Origin: Actinomycetota bacterium
Lineage (GTDB): Bacteria > Actinomycetota > Thermoleophilia > Gaiellales > Gaiellaceae
Assembly: GCA_005883955.1 (NCBI GenBank)
Contig: VAXH01000062.1
Span: 1-56,640, forward strand
DNA: 56,640 bases
Reading direction: 5' to 3'
A program made the translations under genes and the position numbers. Every line of letters starts with the position of its first letter. Position 1 is the stretch's first letter. The notes beneath the pieces were generated by a model that saw only the letters and a list, made by a program, of their open reading frames with translations, was not told the origin of the DNA and did not search any database. Of this stretch, positions 31,429-38,763 are shown one piece after another.

Positions 31429-31506
31429 TGCTTTGCGACCCGGGTCGAGACGGACGTTCGGGCGAAGCCCGCACGTCCAAATCGGCGTCGACACGCGAGC
31501 GCCTTA
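31429..31506 (+). repeat. dispersed hairpin element, copy A
   Basis: GGACGT-T-CGGGC, loop GAA, GCCCG-C-ACGTCC forms a long hairpin (about 31451-31477), followed by a copy of the conserved block GGCGTCGACACGCGAGCGCC and CTTAGT. It directly abuts the GTG at 31507. Matches 44098-44180 over about 80 bases. Confidence 0.75.
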
Positions 31507-32397
31507 GTGGCGGCAGTCGGCGTCGTCGGGCTCGGCGCGATGGGGAGCCGGATCGCGCGCCGGCTCGTCGACGCCGGGCACGAGCTCGTCGTCTGGAACC
31601 GCGATCCCGCCAAGGCCGAGCCGTTCGTCGCCGCCGGGGCCCGGGCAGCCGAGACCCCGGCCGACGCGTCGCGGCGCGCGGAGGCTGTGATCACGATGGT
31701 CGCCGACCCGCGGGCGTTGGTCGACGTGACCGAGGGGCCGGAAGGCGTCGTGGCCGGGCTGGGGGACGGCGCGACGCTGATCCAGATGTCGACGGTCGGC
31801 CCCGACTCGACCTCGAGGCTCGCGGCGCTGCTCCCCGATGAGGGGCTCCTCGACTCGCCGGTGCTCGGCAGCGTGGCGGAGGTCGAGGCCGGGACGCTGA
31901 GCGTCTTCGTGGGCGGCGGACAGGAGCCGTTCGAGCGCTGGGAACCGCTGCTGTCGACGTTCGGCACCGTCCTGCACCTCGGGCCAGTGGGAGCGGGCAC
32001 GTCGGCGAAGCTCGTCGCCAACACAACGCTCGTGGGCGTGATCGGCATCCTCGGAGAGGCGCTCGAGCTTGCGGACGGGCTCGGGCTCTCGCGCGAGGCG
32101 GCTTTCGAGGTGCTCGGCAAGACCGCGCTCGCCGACCAGGCGGAACGACGGCGTCCGGCCATCGAGAGCGGCGAGTATCCGCCGCGGTTCGCCCTCTACC
32201 TCGCGCGCAAGGACGCGGATCTGATTCTCGAGGCGGCGGCGAGGACGGGAGTCGAGCTGCGCCTGACGGAGGGCGCGCATCAGTGGCTCGCCGACGCCGA
32301 GGACTCCGGCCTGCGCGACGCCGACTACTCGGCTGTGCTCGCCCGCATCCTCGAGGGCGCCAAGTCGGAGAGCCAGGTGGAGAGCTCGGAGAGGTAG
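31507..32397 (+). CDS. NAD(P)-dependent beta-hydroxyacid dehydrogenase family protein, 296 aa
   Basis: 3-hydroxyisobutyrate/6-phosphogluconate dehydrogenase-like enzyme. The Rossmann motif is VGVVGLGAMGSRIARRLVDA, followed by VVWNRDPAKAEPFVAAGARA, the substrate-binding DSPVLGSVAEVEAGTLSVFV (family D-A/S-P-V-S-G type) and VGAGTSAKLVANTTLVGVIG with the catalytic Lys. The C-terminal helical domain ends at LARILEGAKSESQ. The substrate is unassigned. GTG 31507 begins right after repeat copy A. Its 3' end overlaps the convergent esterase gene by 73 bases. Confidence 0.88.
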   Translation: MAAVGVVGLGAMGSRIARRLVDAGHELVVWNRDPAKAEPFVAAGARAAETPADASRRAEAVITMVADPRALVDVTEGPEGVVAGLGDGATLIQMSTVGPDSTSRLAALLPDEGLLDSPVLGSVAEVEAGTLSVFVGGGQEPFERWEPLLSTFGTVLHLGPVGAGTSAKLVANTTLVGVIGILGEALELADGLGLSREAAFEVLGKTALADQAERRRPAIESGEYPPRFALYLARKDADLILEAAARTGVELRLTEGAHQWLADAEDSGLRDADYSAVLARILEGAKSESQVESSER

Positions 32398-32996
32398 CCC
32401 GGGTCGACCGCGTGGGGGAGCGGGTACTCGCGGTAGAGCACGTCGGCCCCCGCCTGCTCGAGCCGCTGCTTGGCGCGTCGGCTCCACTCGACGGAGATCA
32501 CCGGGTCGAGAGTGCCATGGCCGATCGCAGCCGGCGGCAGCGGCGGCGACAGGTCGAGCTCGAAGCCCTCCACAGTCGGGATGAAGCCGCTGAGCGCGAT
32601 CAATCCGGCCGGTCGAGGGCTGCCTTGGCCGAGCCCGAGCGCATAGGCCATCACGGCACCCTGCGAGAAGCCGCCCAGCACCATCCGCTCCGGCGGGACA
32701 CCCGTTTCCTCGGCGAATCCCGCCAGCCAGCCGCCGACGAGCTCGTAGCTCGCGTCGAAGGTCTCCTTGTCGGGGGAGCCCACCTCGCGGAAGGAGTACC
32801 AGTGCGCGCCGCCGGGTGGCAGCGACAGGGGCCCGCGCGGCGTCGCCCCGACCAGGCGGCGCTCCGGATCGAGGGAGTCGAGTAGCGGAAAGAGGTCGTT
32901 CTCGTCCACGCCGCGGCCGTGGAAGAGCACCAGCGCACCCTCCGCCTCGCCCGCCGCTGGTCGCAGCCGGTACGCGAGCGAGTCGAGCCCGCTCAC
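32325..32996 (-). CDS. carboxylesterase/phospholipase family alpha/beta hydrolase, 223 aa
   Basis: Alpha/beta hydrolase of the acyl-protein-thioesterase/phospholipase-carboxylesterase group: GALVLFHGRGVDENDLFPLL (oxyanion region), nucleophile elbow VLGGFSQGAVMAYALGLGQG, the acid in AIGHGTLDPVISVEWSRRAK, and a His in YREYPLPHAVDPGYLSELST. GTG 32996 overlaps the stop of the upstream dioxygenase gene (GTGA), so the two are co-transcribed. The pairing of a VOC dioxygenase with an esterase recalls quinone-detoxification (Mhq) operons of Bacillus, where both act on hydroquinones; that role is inference. Confidence 0.88.
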   Translation of the reverse strand: MSGLDSLAYRLRPAAGEAEGALVLFHGRGVDENDLFPLLDSLDPERRLVGATPRGPLSLPPGGAHWYSFREVGSPDKETFDASYELVGGWLAGFAEETGVPPERMVLGGFSQGAVMAYALGLGQGSPRPAGLIALSGFIPTVEGFELDLSPPLPPAAIGHGTLDPVISVEWSRRAKQRLEQAGADVLYREYPLPHAVDPGYLSELSTWLSDLAPSRMRASTAE

Positions 32997-33913
32997 CGCG
33001 CCGCGGCGGTCTCGCGCGGGTTTGGCAGCGGCGTCAGGACCGGTTCGACCTGCGCGCGCAGGTGCTCGAAGTCGGGCGGCAGTGACAGCCGCTCGCCGAG
33101 GTGTTCGATCGGCTCGTCGGTCGCGAAGCCGGGGCCGAGCGTCGCGATCTCGAAGAGGACGCCGCTCGGCTCGCGGAAGTAGATGGACTTGAAGTAGAAG
33201 CGGTCGATGATCGGGGTCACGTGCGCCCCAGCCCCCGCGACGCGCTCGTGCCAGGGCTCGTGCTCCTCGGGGGGCGACGCCCAAGCGACGTGGTGCACAG
33301 TACCCGCGCCGCCGATGCCGGCTCCCTCCGGCGCAGCGTCATATTCATAGAAGCCGCCCCGCCGCTCGCCTCGCGCCTCCCAGTTGTCGCCCTCGCGGGG
33401 CTCGAACTCGAGCGTCCGCTCCAGGAACTCGCGGCTGCGCTCGGGGTCGGCCGAGTAGGCCCGCACGCCGTCGAACCCCTGCAGCGCAAACTCGGCAGGC
33501 ACTTCGGGATGCTCGGCGATCAGCGGCTCGTCCTCGGTCTCGACGACGGCGAGCTCGTGCCGAAGCCCCTCCGGATCGACGAACGTCAGCTTGCCGCCCT
33601 CGCGCGAGAGCACATGGTTGTCGAGGCGCTTCTGCCAGAAGTCGAGCGCGTCCTCCGAGGCGACCCGCCAGCGGACGGTGTGCACCATCCCGGCGCCGGC
33701 GCGGCCCTGGCGCGCGCCCGGATACTCGAAGAAGGTGATGTCCGAGCCGGGGTCGCCCCGCTCGTCGGCATAGAAGAGGTGGTAGACCGTGGGGTCATCC
33801 TGGTTGACGGTCTTCTTGACGAGGCGAAGGCCCATCAGACCGGCATAGAACTCGACGTTCCGTGGCGCATCGGCCGTGATCGCGGTCACGTGGTGGACGC
33901 CTTCCAGCTTCAT
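32993..33913 (-). CDS. ring-cleaving dioxygenase of the VOC/glyoxalase family, 306 aa
   Basis: Two tandem VOC modules. The first starts with GVHHVTAITADAPRNVEFYA, GLMGLRLVKKTVNQDDPTVY, HLFYADERGDPGSDITFFEY; the second has GTVHHVAWASPPEEHEPWHE and FYFKSIYFREPSGVLFEIAT. Metal ligands are His8 in HHVTAI, His in TVHHVAW and Glu in LFEIAT. The sequence is of the MhqA/MhqO type (extradiol cleavage of hydroquinones). It is first gene of a two-gene operon with the esterase. TAGGTT lies 9 bases before the ATG on the minus strand, so it is probably leaderless. Confidence 0.9.
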   Translation of the reverse strand: MKLEGVHHVTAITADAPRNVEFYAGLMGLRLVKKTVNQDDPTVYHLFYADERGDPGSDITFFEYPGARQGRAGAGMVHTVRWRVASEDALDFWQKRLDNHVLSREGGKLTFVDPEGLRHELAVVETEDEPLIAEHPEVPAEFALQGFDGVRAYSADPERSREFLERTLEFEPREGDNWEARGERRGGFYEYDAAPEGAGIGGAGTVHHVAWASPPEEHEPWHERVAGAGAHVTPIIDRFYFKSIYFREPSGVLFEIATLGPGFATDEPIEHLGERLSLPPDFEHLRAQVEPVLTPLPNPRETAAAR

Positions 33914-33922
33914 GTCTGCTTC

Positions 33923-33928
33923 AACCTA
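33923..33928 (-). promoter_or_regulatory. -10 element of the VOC dioxygenase-esterase operon
   Basis: TAGGTT on the minus strand, 9 bases before ATG 33913, no ribosome site between. Confidence 0.45.
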
Positions 33929-33956
33929 CCCGCCCGTGCTCGTATTCCGCGCAAGG

Positions 33957-34448
33957 CTATTCGGCTTTGAGCCGGCGCCGCCATTCTTCGGCGGCGGCCT
34001 GACCCTCGGGCGTGTCGAGGAAGTGCTCGAGCGGGACGTGAACGAACGCGCCACGGGCTTGCGCAAGAACTTCGTCGCCGTCGACGATCTGCCCGGCGAT
34101 GTGGATCCGGCGGCTGTGCTCGTCCTCGACTCGGGACTGAACGAGCAGTTCCGTGTTGATCGCTACTGGGCGGCGAAAGTGGACGAAGAGCCTGCCGGTC
34201 ACCGTTGGGAAGCGGTACCAGGAGGCGAGCAGCCCGCAGGCCTCGTCGAGCGCCGCGGCGACGAGACCGCCATGCACGAGACCGGGCGCCGCCTGGTGGC
34301 GCTCGTCGAACTCGAGATAGGACTCGTACTCGGTCAGCCCCTCGCTCTCGGGGAGCCGCAAGTGGATCCCGAACGCGTTGTCTCCGCAACCCCAGCAGGC
34401 CGGATCATGGTGCGGCGGCACGCGCGGCGGCGCGTCCTCACTCAACAT
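33957..34448 (-). CDS. PaaI/YdiI-type hotdog thioesterase, 163 aa
   Basis: Single hotdog-fold acyl-CoA thioesterase: CWGCGDNAFGIHLRLPESEG at the N-terminus, YLEFDERHQAAPGLVHGGLV (the His-Gly-Gly motif with preceding Pro-Gly), AAALDEACGLLASWYRFPTV with the catalytic Asp/Glu on the long helix, then GRLFVHFRRPVAINTELLVQ and GDEVLAQARGAFVHVP. The Cys-x2-Cys start is typical of actinobacterial members. ATG 34448 is used; upstream in-frame sequence is antisense of the HMG-CoA reductase end. The leader carries the conserved 42-bp element (34452-34493), whose G-run could be the ribosome site. Confidence 0.87.
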   Translation of the reverse strand: MLSEDAPPRVPPHHDPACWGCGDNAFGIHLRLPESEGLTEYESYLEFDERHQAAPGLVHGGLVAAALDEACGLLASWYRFPTVTGRLFVHFRRPVAINTELLVQSRVEDEHSRRIHIAGQIVDGDEVLAQARGAFVHVPLEHFLDTPEGQAAAEEWRRRLKAE

Positions 34449-34451
34449 TGC

Positions 34452-34493
34452 CCCCAACCCCCTTGGGGGCCGCAAAAGCGCCCCTACCGGAAC
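34452..34493 (-). promoter_or_regulatory. conserved leader hairpin element, copy 1
   Basis: 42 bases matching 38711-38752 in the opposite genomic orientation with 38 identities. In the mRNA sense it reads GGTAGGGGCGCTTTTGCGG, then CCCCC-AA-GGGGG and TTGGGG, ending 3 bases before ATG 34448. The CCCCC/GGGGG hairpin pairs the only ribosome-site-like G-run. Confidence 0.65.
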
Positions 34494-34548
34494 GATATAG
34501 CCGCTGAAGCTCGACCGTTGCGCGAGTTGGCAACAAGGGCGTGCCGAA

Positions 34549-35775
34549 TCAGCGCAGGCCGCCGCGCTCGTGGTGGGCCTTGAAGAACTCGTGCGAGCCT
34601 GCGGTCGCCATCGCCGCCGAGGCCGAGATCTCCAGGGCGAGCGTTGCCGCGGCGACGATCTGGGCGAAACGGTAGACCTTGCCGGCGCCCGCACAGCCCA
34701 TCAAGGAGAGCCACGATCGGGCGTAGGGAAGGGTCGTCCCGCCGCCGACTGTGCCGACCTCCAGCCCGGCCAGCCGGATCGTGCAATTGAGGCCGCCCGC
34801 GACGCGCTTGCCCGTGCCGTGCGCCATCGAGCTCGTTCCGACCATGCCTAGGTCTTGGCCGGTGGCGGCGAAGATCGCGGCGATCGCGGAGGCAGGTGTG
34901 AAGGCGACCGACTGCATCCCGGAGGCAACCGCGCCGTGGGTGCCCGCCCAGGAAAGCTCCAGCAGGTCGTCGATCGACGTCCGGAGCACGCGCCGCACCG
35001 CCTCCTCGCTCAGCGTGCACTCGGCGATCACGGTCTTGCCGTGGCCCCCGCGCTCGAAGTAGCGGTGGGACGGCTTCTTGTCGCCGCCCATGTTCGCCTC
35101 CAGGATCGCGCGTTCCGGCTTCACCGGCGCCTGCTCCATCACGTACGCCATGTTCAGCGCGTACGCATTGCGGGTCATCATGTTCGGCCCGCACGCATCA
35201 CCGGTCGTGAACGCCCACATGACGTGGCACATCGGCCCGACGACGTGCGTCTCGACCTCCCGCAGCTTCGCGTACTTCGAGAGCGTCGGCTCAGCCTCGA
35301 CCCGCTCGGCGAGCCAGCGCCGCATCTCAGCGACGTGGGCGTCGAGGAAGCGCGCGAGCGTCACCGCTTCTTCGGCCGAGCCGCAGACGAAGCAGGAGGC
35401 GCGAGTAATCCGGTCTCCGAGCACGAAGGTCTTGAAGCCGCCCGACTCGGAGACGGCGCGCGCGCCGCGATACAGGGAGGCCGACAGGCTTCCTTCCGTG
35501 TGGGCAAGCGGAACGTACACCCGGTCAGTGGCGCGGCCGCTCTCGACCAGCCGGCCGAAGGGCTCCTCGAGCTCGTACTCGCCGAGCTCGACCTCGAGCG
35601 GGCCGATCACGGAGACCGGGATCACGGCCACGCCGGTGAGCGCTTCTTGCGCGGCGGCGAACGGGGTCAGGTCGTGAGAGAAGACCTCGCCGTCTTGCGT
35701 GAGCGTGCGCAGCTCGTCCTGCCGGCTCTTGATCGACTCCGGATCGTTCTTGCGCGGCCAGCGGCGTAGCTCCAC
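34549..35775 (-). CDS. hydroxymethylglutaryl-CoA reductase, 408 aa
   Basis: Converts HMG-CoA to mevalonate using NAD(P)H, committing step of the mevalonate pathway. Landmarks are VSVIGPLEVELGEYELEEPF, catalytic Glu in YVPLAHTEGSLSASLYRGAR, FTTGDACGPNMMTRNAYALN in the place of the canonical DAMGMNM element, catalytic Lys in EANMGGDKKPSHRYF, RLAGLEVGTVGGGTTLPYAR, and catalytic His in AGSHEFFKAHHERGG. Length matches bacterial enzymes without membrane domain. The start is GTG 35775. No other mevalonate genes are nearby, so pathway context must come from elsewhere. Possible roles are isoprenoid synthesis or an acyl-CoA variant; the altered DACGPNM loop leaves cofactor choice open. Confidence 0.88.
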   Translation of the reverse strand: MELRRWPRKNDPESIKSRQDELRTLTQDGEVFSHDLTPFAAAQEALTGVAVIPVSVIGPLEVELGEYELEEPFGRLVESGRATDRVYVPLAHTEGSLSASLYRGARAVSESGGFKTFVLGDRITRASCFVCGSAEEAVTLARFLDAHVAEMRRWLAERVEAEPTLSKYAKLREVETHVVGPMCHVMWAFTTGDACGPNMMTRNAYALNMAYVMEQAPVKPERAILEANMGGDKKPSHRYFERGGHGKTVIAECTLSEEAVRRVLRTSIDDLLELSWAGTHGAVASGMQSVAFTPASAIAAIFAATGQDLGMVGTSSMAHGTGKRVAGGLNCTIRLAGLEVGTVGGGTTLPYARSWLSLMGCAGAGKVYRFAQIVAAATLALEISASAAMATAGSHEFFKAHHERGGLR

Positions 35776-35791
35776 GGGTGCAGCTTATTGA

Positions 35792-35813
35792 GGCACTCGC
35801 TTGCGAGGCCGAC
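35792..35813 (-). repeat. dispersed element core, copy D
   Basis: On the minus strand GTCGGCCTCGCAAGCGAGTG and two more bases match the conserved block of copies A-C with two or three mismatches, keeping a TCGC-rich stem. Lies between the divergent HMG-CoA reductase and diiron-protein genes. Confidence 0.55.
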
Positions 35814-35848
35814 CGGGAGAAGGCCAGAGCTTGCCCCCGCAGGGGGGA

Positions 35849-35854
35849 TAATCT
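35849..35854 (+). promoter_or_regulatory. -10 element of the diiron protein gene
   Basis: TAATCT, 6 bases before GTG 35861; CCCCCGCAGGGGGG, a small hairpin, lies just upstream. Leaderless-type. Confidence 0.45.
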
Positions 35855-35860
35855 GCCGCG

Positions 35861-36673
35861 GTGGCAACCGAGCAGGTAGTCGAGCAGCAGCACGAGGATC
35901 CGACCGCGTACGCGGGCGTCCTCCGCTTCTACGAGCTCGCGAAGCGCGCGGAGTGGCAGGTTCGAGACCTCCCCTGGGGGGAGATCCCGCCGATCCCCGA
36001 GACGAAAGGCGCGCCGCAGAAGGTTGCCCGCCGACGCGACATGTGGCGCTCGGTGATCACGCAGCAGCTGCAGGCGGACGAGCTCGCCTGCGAGATGGCC
36101 TCGCAGCTCCTCAACATCGCGCCCGATCACGAGGCCAAGCTCTACTACTCGACGATGGTGCAGGACGAGTCGCGTCACACCGAGGCGTGGTTGCGACTCT
36201 CCGGGGAAATCGGCGGAACGGCCGAGCGCGACCCCCATCTCGACACGCTCGCGCACATGACGCTCGAGGCCGACACGCTCGAGGAGAAGGTCTTCCAGAT
36301 GCAAGTCTTCTACGAGCGGCTGATCATCTCCCGCTTCCGGCTGATCGCCCGCTCGTCGCGCGGCACCGTGCTCGAGGATCTCTGTAACCGGCTGACCACG
36401 GACGACGGTATTCACCACGGCGCGGGCATGGCGTACGAGAAGGTGCTGCTGCAGAACGCCTCCAAGCAGACGAAGCAGAAGCTCGTCGACGCCGCGAACC
36501 GGCTGCTGCCGACCTTCGTCGAACATGCGCTCTGGCGTCCGAAGGAGCGCGCCTTTATCGGCCGGGCCATGCATGCGCGCGACATCGAGCGTCTGAAGGA
36601 AGACCTGGAGATCGGCGTCCGACTGGCCGAGTCGCTCGGCCTCGACGTCAGCGACGTCGAACTGCCTGTGTAG
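35861..36673 (+). CDS. ferritin-like diiron oxidase-type protein, 270 aa
   Basis: Helical ferritin-like superfamily protein with the diiron ligand set E, ExxH, E, ExxH in order. These are ITQQLQADELACEMASQLLN, YYSTMVQDESRHTEAWLRLS, EEKVFQMQVFYERLIISRFR and RLTTDDGIHHGAGMAYEKVL, in which Asp-x2-His replaces Glu-x2-His. This resembles AurF/R2-like oxidases and the ribonucleotide-reductase-like proteins of unknown substrate in actinobacteria. The N-terminal 20 residues are polar. GTG 35861 follows a TAATCT hexamer by 6 bases. Its stop shares one base with the next start, so the DUF3224 gene is co-expressed. Confidence 0.8.
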   Translation: MATEQVVEQQHEDPTAYAGVLRFYELAKRAEWQVRDLPWGEIPPIPETKGAPQKVARRRDMWRSVITQQLQADELACEMASQLLNIAPDHEAKLYYSTMVQDESRHTEAWLRLSGEIGGTAERDPHLDTLAHMTLEADTLEEKVFQMQVFYERLIISRFRLIARSSRGTVLEDLCNRLTTDDGIHHGAGMAYEKVLLQNASKQTKQKLVDAANRLLPTFVEHALWRPKERAFIGRAMHARDIERLKEDLEIGVRLAESLGLDVSDVELPV

Positions 36674-37068
36674 TGCCTCGCGCGAGCGCCACCTTCGTCA
36701 ACACCAGCTACGACGAGGAACCCTACGACGACCGGGACGGCACTGTGCTCGGTCGAATCCACATTGCCCGGACCTTCACAGGCGATCTCGAGGGCGAGAG
36801 CTCGGCCGAGCTGCTGACCGCCCGAACGGAGACCGGCGCGGCGGCCTACGTGGCGCTCGATCGGATCGCCGGCCGGCTGAGAGACCGAGCGGGCTCTTTC
36901 GTGCTGGCCCATCACGGCACGATCACGGCGGCGGGGTCGGAAAACGCCGCGTCGGTGGTTCCAGACTCGGGAACGGGCGAACTCGCAGGTTTGCGCGGGC
37001 GGGGCTCGATCTCGGTCGCCGAGGACGGGACGCACGTGCTGATGCTCGACTACGAATTCGACCGGTAG
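36673..37068 (+). CDS. DUF3224 family protein, 131 aa
   Basis: Beta-barrel protein of the DUF3224 family: GRIHIARTFTGDLEGESSAE, AAAYVALDRIAGRLRDRAGS, FVLAHHGTITAAGSENAASV, VPDSGTGELAGLRGRGSISV. The SGTGELAGLRG segment is the family signature. The function is unknown; allene-oxide-cyclase-like barrels are the nearest structural idea. The GTG start overlaps the diiron gene stop by one base. TAG stop 37066-37068 doubles as part of the -10 element for folD. Confidence 0.82.
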   Translation: MPRASATFVNTSYDEEPYDDRDGTVLGRIHIARTFTGDLEGESSAELLTARTETGAAAYVALDRIAGRLRDRAGSFVLAHHGTITAAGSENAASVVPDSGTGELAGLRGRGSISVAEDGTHVLMLDYEFDR

Positions 37069-37071
37069 CCT
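37066..37071 (+). promoter_or_regulatory. -10 element of folD
   Basis: TAGCCT, 9 bases before ATG 37081; it overlaps the stop codon of the upstream gene. Leaderless-type. Confidence 0.4.
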
Positions 37072-37080
37072 CCGGCGCCG

Positions 37081-37938
37081 ATGGCGACCCTGATGGAAGG
37101 CCCGCCGCTCGCGGCGCGGATTCGCACCGAGGTGGCCGACGAGGTGCGCGAGCTGGGCGGGCTCGGGCTCGTGACTCTGCAGGTGGGCGAGGACCCGGCC
37201 TCGACGATCTACCTCAGGCGCAAGCACGAGGCCGCGCAGGAGGCAGGCATCGCCTCGGACGATCGCAAGCTGCCGCAAGACGTCTCCGAAACAGAGCTGC
37301 TGGCGCTCATCGCCGAGCTCAACGCCGACGGCGCCGTCGACGGAATTCTCGTCCAGCTGCCGCTGCCGCCACATCTCGACGAGGCGAGGGTTGTGCGGGC
37401 GATCGACCCGGTCAAGGACGTCGACGGGCTCCATCCCTTCAACGCCGGCCAGCTCTACCTCGGCCGCCCGACGATCGTGCCGGCAACGCCGCTCGGAATC
37501 ATGGCGCTGCTGGCAGAGCAGCGGGTCCCGCTCGAGGGCGCCGAGGCGGTCGTGATCGGTCGTAGCGACATCGTCGGCAAGCCGATCGCGCACCTGCTCC
37601 TGCAATCGAATGCGACCGTGACGATCTGCCATTCGAGGACGGCCGACCTGGCTCGCTACACGCTCGAGGCCGACGTCTTGGTCGTCGCCGTCGGTTCGGC
37701 GGAGGTGGTGACGCCAGACATGGTCAAGCAGGGCTCCGCCGTCGTCGATGTCGGCATCAACCGCACTGAGGGCGGAATCGTCGGCGACGTCGCGCCCGAC
37801 GTGGCCGACGTGGCGGCGTTCATCACGCCCGTGCCCGGCGGCGTCGGCCCGATGACGATCGCGATGCTCCTGCGGAACACCGTCAAGGCCGCCCGCTATC
37901 GCCGCGGGCTCCTTGCGTTCCCGAGAGGCGAACGCTAA
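37081..37938 (+). CDS. folD: methylenetetrahydrofolate dehydrogenase/cyclohydrolase FolD, 285 aa
   Basis: Bifunctional enzyme interconverting 5,10-methylene-, methenyl- and 10-formyl-tetrahydrofolate in the cytoplasm. The catalytic Tyr44/Lys48 pair sits in STIYLRRKHEAAQEAGI. The substrate Asp is in AIDPVKDVDGLHPFN; DGILVQLPLPPHLDE and the NADP site VVIGRSDIVGKPIAHLLLQS follow, then TVTICHSRT and ITPVPGGVGPMTIAMLLRNT. Length is normal. It is the last gene before a 79-base gap to the cold-shock gene. Confidence 0.95.
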   Translation: MATLMEGPPLAARIRTEVADEVRELGGLGLVTLQVGEDPASTIYLRRKHEAAQEAGIASDDRKLPQDVSETELLALIAELNADGAVDGILVQLPLPPHLDEARVVRAIDPVKDVDGLHPFNAGQLYLGRPTIVPATPLGIMALLAEQRVPLEGAEAVVIGRSDIVGKPIAHLLLQSNATVTICHSRTADLARYTLEADVLVVAVGSAEVVTPDMVKQGSAVVDVGINRTEGGIVGDVAPDVADVAAFITPVPGGVGPMTIAMLLRNTVKAARYRRGLLAFPRGER

Positions 37939-38017
37939 GGTTCGGCCGCTTCAAATGTAGGTCGGCGGCTCGGTGCCCGGGCCGTCGTTTGTTTTGCAGT
38001 TAGGAAGGAGTAATTAG

Positions 38018-38218
38018 TTGGCTGAGGGCACCGTCAAGTGGTTCTCGAACGAGAAGGGCTACGGCTTCATCGAGCGTGAGGGTGGCGAGGACGTTTTCGT
38101 CCACCACTCCAAGATCGCGATGGATGGCTATCGGTCACTGACCGAGGGGCAGCGTGTTCAGTTCGACGTCGAGCAGGGCGACAAGGGCCTGCAGGCGGTG
38201 AACGTCCAGGCGGTCTAG
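38018..38218 (+). CDS. cold-shock protein (CspA family), 66 aa
   Basis: Single cold-shock OB-fold RNA chaperone: [18 protein letters not shown] carries RNP1 (KGYGFIE), and [14 protein letters not shown] carries RNP2 (VFVHHS). The remainder, [20 protein letters not shown] and QAVNVQAV, is standard. The start is TTG 38018, required by AAGGAG 7 bases upstream and by the [10 protein letters not shown]-terminus. It has its own strong terminator, so it is a monocistronic gene. The 79-base 5' region may carry regulatory RNA structure as in other csp genes. Confidence 0.95.
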   Translation: MAEGTVKWFSNEKGYGFIEREGGEDVFVHHSKIAMDGYRSLTEGQRVQFDVEQGDKGLQAVNVQAV

Positions 38219-38241
38219 AACCTTTCGGAACCGAAAGCGCG

Positions 38242-38271
38242 AGCGGGCTCCGAAAGGGGCCCGCTTTTTTT
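38242..38271 (+). terminator. intrinsic terminator of csp
   Basis: AGCGGGCTCC (38242-38251), loop GAAA, GGGGCCCGCT (38256-38265): ten base pairs including one G-T, followed by seven T. The clearest Rho-independent terminator in the window. Confidence 0.93.
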
Positions 38272-38300
38272 CCGCCAAAAGTGCTTCGCACTTTCGGCGG
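38272..38300. repeat. second hairpin directly after the csp terminator
   Basis: CCGCC-A-AAAGTGC, loop TTC, GCACTTT-C-GGCGG: 12 pairs with one mismatch, starting at the base after the T-run. It is a separate palindrome (REP-like or gatC leader structure). Confidence 0.7.
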
Positions 38301-38352
38301 GAGTAGTTTGTCCCATCGCTTCGCTCGGGAGAGTTCGGAAAGGATTGGTCAC

Positions 38353-38631
38353 ATGATTTCGAGAGAAGAGGTTCTTCACGTGGCGGGGCTCGCGCGGCTC
38401 GAGCTGACCGAGGAGGAGGTCGAGCGCTTTCGCGAGCAGCTGAACGCGATTCTCGAAGCGGTCGGCAAGGTCGCCGAGCTCGGTCTGGGCGACGTCGAGC
38501 CGACGGCGCACCCGCTCGATCTCGTCAACAGCTGGGCCGACGACGAGCCACGCCCCTCACTCTCGGTCGACGAGGCGCTCGCCAATGCCCCCGACCGCGA
38601 CGGCGACCTGTTCCGCGTGCCGGCCGGGTGA
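38353..38631 (+). CDS. gatC: Asp/Glu-tRNA amidotransferase subunit GatC, 92 aa
   Basis: Small clamp subunit of GatCAB, which converts Glu-tRNA-Gln or Asp-tRNA-Asn to the amidated form. Family features are REEVLHVAGLARLELTEEEV, ERFREQLNAILEAVGKVAEL, DVEPTAHPLDLVNSWADDEP and ANAPDRDGDLFRVP. ATG 38353 follows AAAGGA by about 10 bases. It is separated from gatA by 132 bases that contain the conserved leader element, instead of the usual tight coupling. Confidence 0.95.
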   Translation: MISREEVLHVAGLARLELTEEEVERFREQLNAILEAVGKVAELGLGDVEPTAHPLDLVNSWADDEPRPSLSVDEALANAPDRDGDLFRVPAG

Positions 38632-38710
38632 ACGCGTGCTGCGCCGAGCTGCAAAAGGACACGCTTCGGGTGCAAAGGCGCCTTCCCCACGTGCGCTTTT
38701 GCGCGTTAGC

Positions 38711-38752
38711 GTTTCGGTAGGGACGCTTTTGCGCCCCCCGAGGGGGTTGGGG
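38711..38752 (+). promoter_or_regulatory. conserved leader hairpin element, copy 2
   Basis: Partner of 34452-34493 (38 of 42 identical): GGTAGGGACGCTTTTGCGC, then CCCCCC-GA-GGGGG, TTGGGG. The following G-run lies before TTG 38764 of gatA. A further GCGCTTTTGCGC stands just upstream (38693-38704), a possible degenerate extra copy. Confidence 0.65.
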
Positions 38753-38763
38753 AGGGGGCGCGC

